Shown here: positions 17,439 to 26,227 of the stretch, one piece after another
Position numbering within the stretch: the stretch's first letter is position 1
Layout of the letters: each line of letters opens with the position of its first letter
From: DATLWN01 sp964492895
Lineage (GTDB): Bacteria; Pseudomonadota; Zetaproteobacteria; Mariprofundales; Mariprofundaceae
Length of the DNA stretch: 56,325 nucleotides
Assembly: GCA_964492895.1 (NCBI GenBank)
Contig: CAZBLR010000011.1
Location: 1-56,325 of the forward strand
Direction of reading: 5' to 3'
Program-made: the position numbers and the translations under genes
The notes under the pieces: model-generated
Told to the model about the DNA's origin: nothing
What the model saw: only the letters and a program-made list of their open reading frames with translations
The model's database searches: none

Positions 17439-17858
17439 TCAGGCGGCCGTGATGTAGCGCTGCAGCTGGGCGATCAGGTCGTCCTTCTCCCTGAGGGTCA
17501 GCACCACGATGTCGCGCAGCGACAGCAGGCCGATGAAGCGGTCGTCGTCGAACACCAGCAGATGCCGGGAACGCTGCTCCTTCATCAGCTGCAGGGCCTC
17601 GTCGCAGCTTGCGTCCGGCTTGATGATCAGATGATCCGTGTGCATGACGTCGCCGATCCTGACCTGGGCCGGATCGCGGCCCTTGCCGACCACCCGCATC
17701 ATCAGCTCGCGTTCGGTGAAGATGCCGACCACGCGGGAATGGCTGGTCACGACCACCGAGCCGATGAACTTGTCGGTCATCAGCCTGGCGGCCTCCAGCG
17801 CACTGCTTCCCTCGTCCAGCATGGCCACCGCATGTTCGATACCCGACGTGATTTTCAT
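17439..17858 (-). CDS. Two-CBS-domain protein at the head of the hyp operon
   Basis: A 139-residue protein made of two CBS motifs (first ending HSRVVGIFTERELMMRVV, second ending DDRFIGLLSLRDIVVLTL). Paired CBS domains bind adenine nucleotides or NAD and act as energy sensors. It is 20 bases upstream of hypA on the same strand, so it is probably co-transcribed. A link between energy or redox state and hydrogenase maturation is conceivable but is inference. A CCGGCCTCCTTC sequence just upstream gives a GGAGG ribosome site. Confidence 0.85.
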   Translation of the reverse strand: MKITSGIEHAVAMLDEGSSALEAARLMTDKFIGSVVVTSHSRVVGIFTERELMMRVVGKGRDPAQVRIGDVMHTDHLIIKPDASCDEALQLMKEQRSRHLLVFDDDRFIGLLSLRDIVVLTLREKDDLIAQLQRYITAA

Positions 17859-17927
17859 GACCGGCCTCCTTCGTATGACCGCCCCTGTTCTATAGCACGA
17901 ACCGGCATCCCCGTCATGGCCCTCACG

Positions 17928-18602
17928 CTAGAACCATCCCCTTTCCTTGAACGAGAGCACATCGGTGCCGGCGATCAGGAAATGATCGAGTACCCGGATG
18001 TCCAGCGCCTGCCCGGCCTGCACGATCAGGCGCGTCAGCTGGATATCCTCGGGGCTGGGGTTCGGCGTGCCTCCCGGATGGTTGTGGAACAGGATCAGCC
18101 CCTTGGCATCGAGTTCCAGCGCCCGCTTGATCAGGTTGCGCGGATACACCGCCGTACGGTCCACCGTGCCCTCGAACATGATCTGCGTGGCCACGTGCCG
18201 GTGCTGCTGGTCGGTGAAGATGGCCCCGAAGCATTCCATGCCGCGGCCCTGCACCAGCAGGCGCAGATGCGCCTTGACCTTGTCCGGCCGGTCGAACACC
18301 GATTTCCCCGGCAGATCGCTGGCCAGGTAACGCATCTCGACGTTGCGTACCAGAGACAAGAAACCCGCGGCCTTCTCGCCCACGCCCTCGACCTGCACCA
18401 GCTCGGCGATCGGCGCGTCGAACACGCCGGCCAGGGTGCCGAACACCTTCAGCAGCCGCTTGGCGATCGGTTTGACGTCGGCGCGCGGAATGGCGTAGGT
18501 CAGCAGCAGCTCCAGCACCTCGTAATCATGGAAGCCATCGAAGCCGCTGGCTGCGAAGCGTTGGCGCAGGCGTTCGCGATGTCCCCGGATGCTGACATCC
18601 AT
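17928..18602 (-). CDS. radC: RadC/JAMM-domain DNA repair-family protein
   Basis: A 224-residue RadC. An N-terminal UPF0758 helix-hairpin-helix region (LVQVEGVGEKAAGFLSLVR) is followed by a JAB1/MPN-like metal site, LFHNHPGGTPNPSPED, with the HxHP...S..D arrangement of metallopeptidases. I chose ATG 18602 because GGGGAG lies six bases before it and the conserved RERLRQRF follows. The longer frame to 18668 lacks this. RadC's biochemical role remains unclear. It is divergent from the glutamate dehydrogenase gene. Confidence 0.92.
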   Translation of the reverse strand: MDVSIRGHRERLRQRFAASGFDGFHDYEVLELLLTYAIPRADVKPIAKRLLKVFGTLAGVFDAPIAELVQVEGVGEKAAGFLSLVRNVEMRYLASDLPGKSVFDRPDKVKAHLRLLVQGRGMECFGAIFTDQQHRHVATQIMFEGTVDRTAVYPRNLIKRALELDAKGLILFHNHPGGTPNPSPEDIQLTRLIVQAGQALDIRVLDHFLIAGTDVLSFKERGWF

Positions 18603-18730
18603 ATCCGACTCCCCACGCGCATGCCCGAATGCATCGGGATGGGCGCAGATATCAAAGACGATGAACACCGGGGCGTCAAATATGCGCCCACCTCATCACG
18701 CAAAGGGCGGAATTTTTCTCCAGAACGTCT

Positions 18731-21700
18731 ATGATTCCCCGCATGCGCCGCTTGCGAGCCCAGCTGATCGAATTGCTTACCGAGGCAGCCGAACAGCAGC
18801 AGTATTCCCTACCCCATCCGCGCATCGCCGCGAGTCTGGTGCACGACTTCATGCAATTGCTGGTGGCAGCCCCCAAGCGCGGGCAGTCGAAACAGGTGGC
18901 GCTGACGGCCCGCACGCTCAGCCATGACTGGCTGCACCGGCATATCCTGTGCATCCGCTGCCCGGACCAGGCCTTCTATCTCGATGCCATCAAGGGCTAT
19001 CTGCAGCAACGCGCGATCGCACCCCTGGCCCTGCAGGCACTGATCACCAACGAGGCCTGCGACGAGAACCAGTGCACGATCGCCCTGTACCGGCCCGGCA
19101 TGGACCACAGCCAGAACATCATGTTCATCGCCCTGCATGTCTCGGCCACGCTGGTGCCGGACCTCGACGACCTGGTTTCGGACCTGCGCGCCATCCTGCG
19201 CGCCGTGAACATCTCGGTCAGCGACTTCGACGCCATGCGCGACCGGCTCAACATGGCCGCCAGTGCGCTTTCGCCGGTGCGCCCCGAGGATGCCGCCCTG
19301 CTGCACTGGATGCTGGACAACAAGTACCTGATGTTCGGCCTGCGCCACGGTACAACACGCCTCGGCGTACTTCGCGACAAGCGCACGGCATCCCGTGTGG
19401 CCGGCACCATTCTCGGGGAAGCGGACAAGCTGCTGCCCGCATCCGGTCCCGGCCTCGAATGGCTGCCGCTGCCGACATCCCACCAGCACATGTACAGCCC
19501 GGCCATGCTGGAGGTCGTACGCATCAACTGGCCGGGACAGACCGGCGTGGACAGCCTGATCATGATCGGCCATTTCTCCCGCAGCGCCCGCTATACCAAT
19601 GCCAGCTACACGCCGATGCTGGAGCAGTACTGGAAGACACTCGAGGAACAGCCGCTACTGCGCCAGTCGACCTTCTACCGCCGGGAGTTGCGCACGCTGT
19701 TCGACCGCATGCCCAAGCCGACCCTGCTTTCAACCCGTCCGACCGACTGGCTGAAACCGCTGAAATCCATGGCCGACATGACCGACGATACCGCCCTCGT
19801 CGCCCGCTATGTCCCGTCCCGCTTCGGGGGCGTCGGCTGGCTGGCGATCGCCCTGTCCGCCAGCCGCTTCGGCCCGAACGTGCTCACCTGCCTGCGGCAG
19901 TACTGCGACGATGCCGGCATCTCGACCTACGGCTACGAGAGCTTCGGCTCCGGCCAGCACCGCATCCTGGTCCTTAGCTGCGATGCGGGGGAGGCGAAGA
20001 CCATCGACGCACGCATGGCCACGCTGGAGACTCAGCTGCGTGCATGCATCCTGTTCTGGAAGGACAAGGCCAAGGCCGCCGCCCTGCAGGCGTTCCGCAG
20101 CATCCAGGTGCCCGGGGCGATGAAAACGCTGGATGCCCTGTCGCCGCTCTATGCCGGGATCTTCCCGCCCGAACAGTTCGTCAGCGACCTTCAGGCCCGC
20201 GACCATGTGCTGGCCGACGGACGGCCGCGGGTCACGGCACAGCTCACGGACGGGGACATCGAATTCCACATCGTCACCCGTGAGCCGATCCTGCTCGGCC
20301 GGCTGGTGACCTCGATCCAGAACTTCGGCCTCACCGCCATCCGCGAGGCCGTGGTCGAATTCGGCGAGGATTCCAGGCGGGTCCACATCTCCAGCATCCG
20401 CTGTCAGGTGCCGCAGGAATTGATCCGGGATGATCTCGGGCGCCTGCAGACCGGCCTGCAACGTGTGCTGGCCGATACCGCCGACGACGATGCGGTCAAC
20501 AGCCTGCTGATCAGCGGGGGGCTGACGATCGATCAGATCGCCGTGATCATCACCCTGCGCAACCACCTGATCCAGATCATGCCCGATGCCGCACCGACAC
20601 CGATGACTCAGATGCTGTGCCGCCACCCCGCCGCTGCTTCCTGCCTGTACCGCCTGTTCGAGGCCAGGCACCGCCCGGCCATGCCGGCGAGCTACGAACC
20701 CCAGGCCCGGCTGGAGTTCGACAAGGCACTGGATGTGGTGACCAACCTGACGGACGACCGATGGCTGCGCGCCATGGGCGAGCTGGTCGAGGCGAGCACG
20801 CGCACCAATGCCTATACCCGGGAGCCGGAAGAGCCGGTGGCCATCAAGATCATGCCGCGCCGGCTGGGCTACATGCCGGCGCCGGCGCCCTACCGGGAGA
20901 TTTTCGTACATGGGGTGCATGTCGAAGGCGTGCACCTGCGGGCCGGCCCGATCGCCCGCGGCGGCATCCGCTATTCCGACCGTCCGTCCGATTTCCGTAC
21001 CGAGGTGCTGGAACTGATGGCCACGCAGGTGGTCAAGAACGGCCAGATCGTCCCTACGGGCGCCAAGGGGGGCTTCGTGCTGCGGGGCGGCAGCGGTGAG
21101 GACTTCGTCCGGACCCAGTACCGGAACTTCATCCGCGCCCTGCTGACCCTGACCGACAATTACATCCACCAGGAGGCCGTGCCGCCGACCGGCATCCGCA
21201 TCCATCCCGAGGACATGAATGATCCCTACCTGGTGGTGGCCGCCGACAAGGGTACGGCCCGCTATTCGGACCTGGCCAACGAGGAATCACGCCTGGCCGG
21301 TTTCTGGCTCGACGACGCCTTTGCCAGCGGCGGTTCGCACGGCTACGACCACAAGCAGATCGGCATCACCGCCCGCGGCGCCTGGGTCTGCGTCGCCCAT
21401 CATTTCGCGCATCTCGGCATCGACGCCTGGCATGACCCGATCACCGCCATCGGCATCGGCGACATGGGCGGCGACGTGTTCGGCAACGGCATGCTGCTGA
21501 ACCCCGCGCTGCGCCTGATCGGCGCCTTCAACCACAGGCACATCTTCCTCGACCCCTCCCCCGATTCCGGACGCGCCTTCGCCGAGCGCCAGCGCCTGTT
21601 CCGGGAAGGCGGCGGCTGGGATGCCTACGATCCTTCGCTGATCAGCAGGGGCGGCGGTGTGTTCGACCGCAGCGCCAAACGCATCCCGATCGGCGAGGCG

Positions 21701-23323
21701 GCGGCAGCGGCCCTGGGCACCAAGCCGGGATCGCTGTCGGGCCAGGCCCTGATCCAGGCCATGCTCGCCGCCCCCGTGGACCTGTTGTACAACGGCGGCA
21801 TCGGCACCTACGTCAAGGGGGAGCAGGAAACCCATGCCGAGGTGCGGGATCCGGCCAACAACGCCGTACGCGTCGACGGCAGTCAGCTGCAGGCCAAGGT
21901 GGTCGGCGAAGGCGGCAACCTCGGATTCACGCAGCTGGCGCGCATGGAGTTCGCGCGCGCAGGCGGACGCATCAACACCGACGCCATCGACAACTCGGCC
22001 GGCGTCGACATGTCCGATCACGAGGTCAACCTGAAGATCATGTTCGGCGCCGCCCATCCGCCGATCAGCCAGGCGCGGCGCAACCGCATCCTCGAAGGCC
22101 TGACGGAAGCCGTCACCGGGCAATGCCTGAACGACAACCATCTGCAGTCGCACGCGCTGTCGCTGGCCGCATACAACGCCCAATTCCATCTGCCCCGCCT
22201 GCGCCGGCTGTGCAATGCCATGCTGGAGGACGGCAGGCTGGACGCGCAGCGCGATCCCGGGCTCGATGAGGAATCGCTGGTATTCAGGCCCCAGCTGGCA
22301 GTGCTGCTCGGCCACGAGAAAAATCGCATCCGCGAGGCCCTGGCCCGCGACGGCTTCGCCCGCTGGACGGCCCTGCGAAGCACACTGCTGGAAGGATACT
22401 TCCCGGAGGAGGTGCTCCGCCGCCACAAGCGCCTGATCCCGGCCCATCCGCTGGCCGACGACATCGTGCACACCGAGGCGGCCGATCATGTGGTCAATCA
22501 CATCGGCATCACTGCCGTTCACCACCTGGAAAGCCTGCTCGACGTCCCCATCGCCCAGATCGTCGAAGCCTTGCTGATCGCCGACCGGCTGCTCGACGCC
22601 CAGTCGTTGCGCCAGGCCGTTTGGAGCCAGATCGAAGACGCCGAGACGACCATTCAGATCCAGCATACGCTGGCCGATCACGTGATGCACTTTGCCGAGG
22701 AACTGGCCCGCCTATGCACGATCACGGATCTGGACCTGCCCTGGATTCAGCGGCAATGGCACGATATCCGCCATTTCCGGCATTCGATCGCCGGTCACGG
22801 CATCAGCGGCATGGAACAAAGCGCCTTTCTCGATATGCTCAAGACGACGACGCAGGCCGGGCTGGAGACGGACGCAGCCGAGCAGCTGGCCACCATGCCG
22901 GAACTGGCCGAGTCGGCCACCGCCCTGTACCTGAGCATGCACCTGAAACTACCCCTGCGCATCTGCCTGCAGGCCACCCAGGCCTGCCTGCACCTGCTGC
23001 CCATCACGGCACTGGAGATGCAGCTGCGCTCCTCCGACTGGAACGACGACGAGGCCCATGCCCTGCGCCGCGAATGGCTGCACCGGCTGACGCACCTGAA
23101 GGCCCAGGCCACCGGCCAGCTGCTGGCCCCCGGTACCAGGGACATGGTCGCCACGGGCGAGCTCCTGTGGTCGGGGCACCATTACTGGCCCAACCTGATG
23201 CAGACGCGCACATGGCTCGATGCCGAGAACGACGCCGTCCCCCCATCGCGCACCGAGGTCATGCTGGCTCTGGCCCAACTGGAATCCCTGCTCGACGAGA
23301 GCAACCACCGCGATGGCCCCTGA
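18731..23323 (+). CDS. gdhB: Large NAD-specific glutamate dehydrogenase
   Basis: A 1530-residue protein of the 180-kDa NAD-GDH family found in many proteobacteria. The long N-terminal ACT-like regulatory region comes first. The catalytic core follows with HLRAGPIARGGIRYSDRP, TGAKGGFVLRGG (substrate-binding lysine) and later the NAD domain (GIGDMGGDVFGNGMLL, VVGEGGNLGFTQ). It oxidises glutamate to 2-oxoglutarate and ammonia. The first ATG (18731) or the ATG four codons on could be used. The alpha/beta hydrolase gene overlaps its last 11 bases, so the two are probably one transcript. The symbol follows Pseudomonas usage. Confidence 0.94.
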   Translation: MIPRMRRLRAQLIELLTEAAEQQQYSLPHPRIAASLVHDFMQLLVAAPKRGQSKQVALTARTLSHDWLHRHILCIRCPDQAFYLDAIKGYLQQRAIAPLALQALITNEACDENQCTIALYRPGMDHSQNIMFIALHVSATLVPDLDDLVSDLRAILRAVNISVSDFDAMRDRLNMAASALSPVRPEDAALLHWMLDNKYLMFGLRHGTTRLGVLRDKRTASRVAGTILGEADKLLPASGPGLEWLPLPTSHQHMYSPAMLEVVRINWPGQTGVDSLIMIGHFSRSARYTNASYTPMLEQYWKTLEEQPLLRQSTFYRRELRTLFDRMPKPTLLSTRPTDWLKPLKSMADMTDDTALVARYVPSRFGGVGWLAIALSASRFGPNVLTCLRQYCDDAGISTYGYESFGSGQHRILVLSCDAGEAKTIDARMATLETQLRACILFWKDKAKAAALQAFRSIQVPGAMKTLDALSPLYAGIFPPEQFVSDLQARDHVLADGRPRVTAQLTDGDIEFHIVTREPILLGRLVTSIQNFGLTAIREAVVEFGEDSRRVHISSIRCQVPQELIRDDLGRLQTGLQRVLADTADDDAVNSLLISGGLTIDQIAVIITLRNHLIQIMPDAAPTPMTQMLCRHPAAASCLYRLFEARHRPAMPASYEPQARLEFDKALDVVTNLTDDRWLRAMGELVEASTRTNAYTREPEEPVAIKIMPRRLGYMPAPAPYREIFVHGVHVEGVHLRAGPIARGGIRYSDRPSDFRTEVLELMATQVVKNGQIVPTGAKGGFVLRGGSGEDFVRTQYRNFIRALLTLTDNYIHQEAVPPTGIRIHPEDMNDPYLVVAADKGTARYSDLANEESRLAGFWLDDAFASGGSHGYDHKQIGITARGAWVCVAHHFAHLGIDAWHDPITAIGIGDMGGDVFGNGMLLNPALRLIGAFNHRHIFLDPSPDSGRAFAERQRLFREGGGWDAYDPSLISRGGGVFDRSAKRIPIGEAAAAALGTKPGSLSGQALIQAMLAAPVDLLYNGGIGTYVKGEQETHAEVRDPANNAVRVDGSQLQAKVVGEGGNLGFTQLARMEFARAGGRINTDAIDNSAGVDMSDHEVNLKIMFGAAHPPISQARRNRILEGLTEAVTGQCLNDNHLQSHALSLAAYNAQFHLPRLRRLCNAMLEDGRLDAQRDPGLDEESLVFRPQLAVLLGHEKNRIREALARDGFARWTALRSTLLEGYFPEEVLRRHKRLIPAHPLADDIVHTEAADHVVNHIGITAVHHLESLLDVPIAQIVEALLIADRLLDAQSLRQAVWSQIEDAETTIQIQHTLADHVMHFAEELARLCTITDLDLPWIQRQWHDIRHFRHSIAGHGISGMEQSAFLDMLKTTTQAGLETDAAEQLATMPELAESATALYLSMHLKLPLRICLQATQACLHLLPITALEMQLRSSDWNDDEAHALRREWLHRLTHLKAQATGQLLAPGTRDMVATGELLWSGHHYWPNLMQTRTWLDAENDAVPPSRTEVMLALAQLESLLDESNHRDGP

Positions 23324-24095
23324 TCCTGTCCCGGGGGAAACGGACATCACGCGCGTCCGGCCCGATGGCCTGGTCCTGCGCGGGCGCCATCTGGCCGGGC
23401 GCGACCCGCTGCTGGTCTTCATCCATGGCTTCCGCTCCAACCATCGGGGCGCCAAGGCCCAGGCCGTGGCCTGCTATGCCGCCGCGCACGGTCTCGGCTG
23501 CCTGCGCCTGGATCAGGTCGGGCACGGCGATTCGGATGGGCGCTTCGAGGACTTCCGTGTTTCCGCCGCTGTAGAGGACACCATCGACGCCATCCGTGCC
23601 CTCGACCCGGCGGACGTGATCCTGATCGGTTCCAGCCTGGGCGCGATGATCGCCCTGCGCATCGCCCTGGCCGAAGCGCTGCCCGTGCGCGGGGCACTGT
23701 TCATCGCCCCGGCCTGCCATTTCATCTCACGTCACCCGGCCTCGGGTGACGAGAAGGTGCGGATGCAGCTGGAGCAGCAGGGATACGTCGAGTCCTTCGA
23801 CCCCTACCTGCAGCAGCCGTACCGGATCCCGCGGGCGATGATCGACGATATCCGCGCCATGGAGCCGGCAGCGGGCCCGATCGCCGTGCCATGCCCGGTC
23901 CGCCTGATGCACGGCACCGACGATCACAGCATCCCGCACAGCGAATCGGAGGATCTGCACCGGCGCATCGCCGGCAGCACCCTGACGCTGATCGATGGCG
24001 GGGATCACCGGCTCGACCGCTACATCCCCCTGATGCTCGAAGAACTGGAGGCCCTGCTCAGCGCAGCGCTGTCAGGGTCCGCCACGACTCGCTGA
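23313..24095 (+). CDS. Alpha/beta-fold serine hydrolase
   Basis: A 260-residue hydrolase. The oxyanion region is FIHGFRSNHRG, the nucleophile elbow GSSLG centres on Ser108, the acid is in HGTDDHSIP and the histidine in GGDHRLD. The layout resembles the ABHD10/short-acyl esterase group, but the substrate is unknown. ATG 23313 overlaps the end of the glutamate dehydrogenase gene. The frame upstream of it is inside that gene. Its 3' end overlaps the convergent nucleotidyltransferase gene by 38 bases. Confidence 0.88.
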   Translation: MAPDPVPGETDITRVRPDGLVLRGRHLAGRDPLLVFIHGFRSNHRGAKAQAVACYAAAHGLGCLRLDQVGHGDSDGRFEDFRVSAAVEDTIDAIRALDPADVILIGSSLGAMIALRIALAEALPVRGALFIAPACHFISRHPASGDEKVRMQLEQQGYVESFDPYLQQPYRIPRAMIDDIRAMEPAAGPIAVPCPVRLMHGTDDHSIPHSESEDLHRRIAGSTLTLIDGGDHRLDRYIPLMLEELEALLSAALSGSATTR

Positions 24096-25191
24096 ACAGC
24101 TTGCCGGCGGCGCGCAGCAGCAGGCGCAGGCGCTTGCGGATGAAATGGCACCGGACGCAGCCGGCCTCGGCGATCTGCCGGCGCACCTCGTAGCGCGGGT
24201 AGATCGTCTCGCGCCAGAATCCAAGGCGATGACGCCAATCCGGCATCATGCGCGCGAACAGCCGCTCGGCCAGGTACGGTACCACCTCGTGGTGCATATG
24301 CCGCGCGAACAGCCGCCGCTCCACCCAGCCCATCGCCGGCCGGATATCCTGGAGCACGGCCTCGGGCACCGCCCCGCCCAGATGGGCCTGCACATAGGCC
24401 AGCGCGAAATAGCACGGCCGCTGCAGGCGGTAGCTGCGGATGCCGTCCACGACCTCCGGCCACAGCCCCTGGCGATCGATGTCCTTGGTCAGCTCGGCGA
24501 TGTCGCACAGCCAGATCAGGCGTTCGAAGGAATGCTTCATGGCATGGAAGGCCAGGTACGGCAGCAGCACGCGCGGCGGCAGGACCAGGGCCGGCGTGCC
24601 GGCCACCTCGCCCGGCACCGCCGCATCCAGGAAATCGCCGGTCCTGAGCGGCGTCAGGTGTGCCCAGGCGTGGATACGCTCGATGCCCAGCGGCTCGAAA
24701 TGGAAATCGATCTGCACGTCGCCGCGGCTGAAATGATGACGGTACAGTTCGTCCGGGCGGAAGCCGAGGTCCCAGGCCACCTGCTTGGCATCCTGCAGCC
24801 GCTCCTCGGCGACCAGCAGATCGATGTCGCTCTGCGGCCTGAGCCGCCCCCGCTCGCCGTACAGCGCAGCCACGGCCTGGCCGCGCAGGCACACGGCCGG
24901 AATGCCGGCCCGCGCCATCGCCTCCAGCACCTGGGCCGTGGCATGGCGCATGCGCAGGATCCAGGCCCCGTGCTCGCGCATCAGCGCCTCGGGCAATTCC
25001 CGCCCTGCCTCGGCCTGCAACAGCGGCCAGATCAGGCCGTGCACCCCTTCGCCGTGGGCGGCCGCCACCAGGGTATCGGGGATGGGCGTCCGGCCGGCAT
25101 CCGGCTTCAGGATGCTGCAAAGCATGCGGCGCGCTTCGACCTTGCTTGGGAAAGTCGGCATGCCTGCCAGTGTATGCGCGACGCCGCCCAT
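24058..25191 (-). CDS. NTP_transf_5-type nucleotidyltransferase family protein
   Basis: A protein of up to 377 residues. The nucleotidyltransferase signature is the segment RLRPQSDIDLLVAEE (Asp-x-Asp around residues 122-124) after CLRGQAVAALYGERG. A later part is helical and Cys/basic-rich. It resembles the uncharacterised nucleotidyltransferases that accompany PqqD-like and HprK-like genes in peptide-modification loci. It is divergent from the two cysteine-rich peptide genes and shares their upstream region. The start is uncertain: ATG 25191, or ATG 25161, which gives MPTFPSKVEARRML and is a reasonable alternative. Its biochemical role in the cluster is inference. Confidence 0.75.
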   Translation of the reverse strand: MGGVAHTLAGMPTFPSKVEARRMLCSILKPDAGRTPIPDTLVAAAHGEGVHGLIWPLLQAEAGRELPEALMREHGAWILRMRHATAQVLEAMARAGIPAVCLRGQAVAALYGERGRLRPQSDIDLLVAEERLQDAKQVAWDLGFRPDELYRHHFSRGDVQIDFHFEPLGIERIHAWAHLTPLRTGDFLDAAVPGEVAGTPALVLPPRVLLPYLAFHAMKHSFERLIWLCDIAELTKDIDRQGLWPEVVDGIRSYRLQRPCYFALAYVQAHLGGAVPEAVLQDIRPAMGWVERRLFARHMHHEVVPYLAERLFARMMPDWRHRLGFWRETIYPRYEVRRQIAEAGCVRCHFIRKRLRLLLRAAGKLFSESWRTLTALR

Positions 25192-25243
25192 CTGCCAGCA
25201 TGCGCCACAACCTGGTTACAACACCTTGAATTTCCTCGCCAAT

Positions 25244-25272
25244 TTGCAATTGCCGGCCCAGGCACATAAGGT
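25244..25272 (+). promoter_or_regulatory. Possible promoter of the first cysteine-rich peptide gene
   Basis: TTGCAA at 25244-25249 and TAAGGT at 25267-25272, separated by 17 bases, stand 35 bases before the peptide's start in a locally AT-rich divergent region. GGTTAC (25214-25219) and GTAACC (25271-25276) form an inverted pair around it. Confidence 0.35.
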
Positions 25273-25307
25273 AACCGGTGAATGCCCGCGAACAGCGGAG
25301 GTGCCCG

Positions 25308-25712
25308 ATGTCCGAGTCCCCCGACCATGAACATTCCCCCGAGCAGCAGGCGCGGCGGCATCTGCTGAAGCTGGCGGCCTATACCCCGCCGGCCATCCTC
25401 GGGGCCATGCTGGCCAGCTCCAAGCTGGCCGAGGCGGCCACGGTCGGCCAGACCATCCACTGCGGCGGCACCACCATCGTCGTCTCGGCCAGCGGCTATG
25501 CCTGCTGCCCCTGCGTGCCGAGCTCCAACCAGTATGATCCGTACCGCTGCGATCGGGAACGCTGCCAGCTCGGAAACTGCACCGCCTGCGGGAAGATCGT
25601 GTTCAGGAACCAGAACGATTGCCAGCGCGCCACCGCCGCCTGCGGCTCATGCACCTGCATCCCCGTAGGCGGCGGCCGCCGCCGTCGCAGACAATTCTGG
25701 GTCTGCCAGTAA
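25308..25712 (+). CDS. Cysteine-rich precursor-like peptide, copy 1 (13 Cys)
   Basis: A 134-residue protein. Residues 1-50 are a Cys-free leader: an acidic/His start (DHEHSPEQQ), then ARRHLLK and a hydrophobic stretch (LAAYTPPAILGAMLASS) ending in KLAEAAT. This resembles a twin-arginine signal (RRxLLK). Residues 51-134 hold 13 cysteines (52, 66, 67, 69, 81, 86, 91, 94, 105, 112, 115, 117, 133), including CCPC and CGSCTC, and end WVCQ. GGAGG precedes ATG 25308 by seven bases. With a radical SAM/SPASM enzyme and a PqqD-like protein downstream it is best read as the substrate of a modification system. An exported metal-binding or disulfide protein is the alternative. I do not recognise a named family. 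Confidence 0.75.
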   Translation: MSESPDHEHSPEQQARRHLLKLAAYTPPAILGAMLASSKLAEAATVGQTIHCGGTTIVVSASGYACCPCVPSSNQYDPYRCDRERCQLGNCTACGKIVFRNQNDCQRATAACGSCTCIPVGGGRRRRRQFWVCQ

Positions 25713-25745
25713 GCAAGCCCGCCATCCGCTCCCCTGGAAATTCTC

Positions 25746-25775
25746 TTGTCGCAGCCATTCGGCCAGGCATAGGAT
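25746..25775 (+). promoter_or_regulatory. Possible promoter between the two peptide genes
   Basis: TTGTCG at 25746-25751 and TAGGAT at 25770-25775 with an 18-base spacer, about 50 bases upstream of peptide copy 2. Weak match; it would give copy 2 and the downstream enzymes their own transcript. Confidence 0.25.
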
Positions 25776-25822
25776 GATGCATGGCCTAGGTTCTGGTATC
25801 CTGAAGACGGACTGGAGAGGTG

Positions 25823-26227
25823 ATGACCGATAGCCCGCAACACGAGCATTCCCCCGAGCAGCAGGCGCGGCGGCATCTGCTGAAGCTGGCGGCCTATACC
25901 CCGCCGGCCATCCTCGGAGCCATGCTGGCCAGTTCGAAGCTGGCCGAAGCGGCCACGGTCGGCCAGACCATCCACTGCGGCGGCAGCACCATCGTCGTCT
26001 CGGCCAGCGGCTATGCCTGCTGCCCCTGTGTGCCGGGCTCCAACCAATACAATTGGTATCGCTGCAACCAGGAGCGTTGCCAGCTCGGCAATTGCACCGC
26101 CTGCAAGCAGCTCGTATTCAACAACCAGAATCAGTGCCAGAGCACGACCGCCGCCTGCGGCGCCTGCACCTGCGTGCCGATCGGCGGAGGCGGGGGTCGC
26201 CGCAGGCAGTTTTGGGTTTGCCAATAA
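25823..26227 (+). CDS. Cysteine-rich precursor-like peptide, copy 2 (13 Cys)
   Basis: Same length as copy 1 (134 residues) when started at ATG 25823. GTG 25820 directly before it is possible, but the ATG has GGAG five bases upstream. By direct comparison 113 of 134 residues match copy 1. Only four differences fall in the first 71 residues, while 17 fall in the last 63. All 13 cysteines are kept. The leader-coding DNA is almost identical, pointing to recent duplication followed by change between the cysteines. The stop TAA at 26225 abuts the start region of the radical SAM gene, so the two are likely translated together. Confidence 0.75.
   Translation: MTDSPQHEHSPEQQARRHLLKLAAYTPPAILGAMLASSKLAEAATVGQTIHCGGSTIVVSASGYACCPCVPGSNQYNWYRCNQERCQLGNCTACKQLVFNNQNQCQSTTAACGACTCVPIGGGGGRRRQFWVCQ

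Noticed and set aside
21287..22690. Minus-strand open frame inside the glutamate dehydrogenase gene
   Set aside because: Antisense shadow frame in GC-rich coding sequence; the plus strand has the full dehydrogenase motifs.
25308..26227. Reading the Cys-rich peptides as metallothioneins
   Set aside because: The long conserved leader and the radical SAM/PqqD neighbours argue for a processed or modified peptide, and most cysteines are not in the dense CxC repeats of metallothioneins. Metal binding is not excluded.
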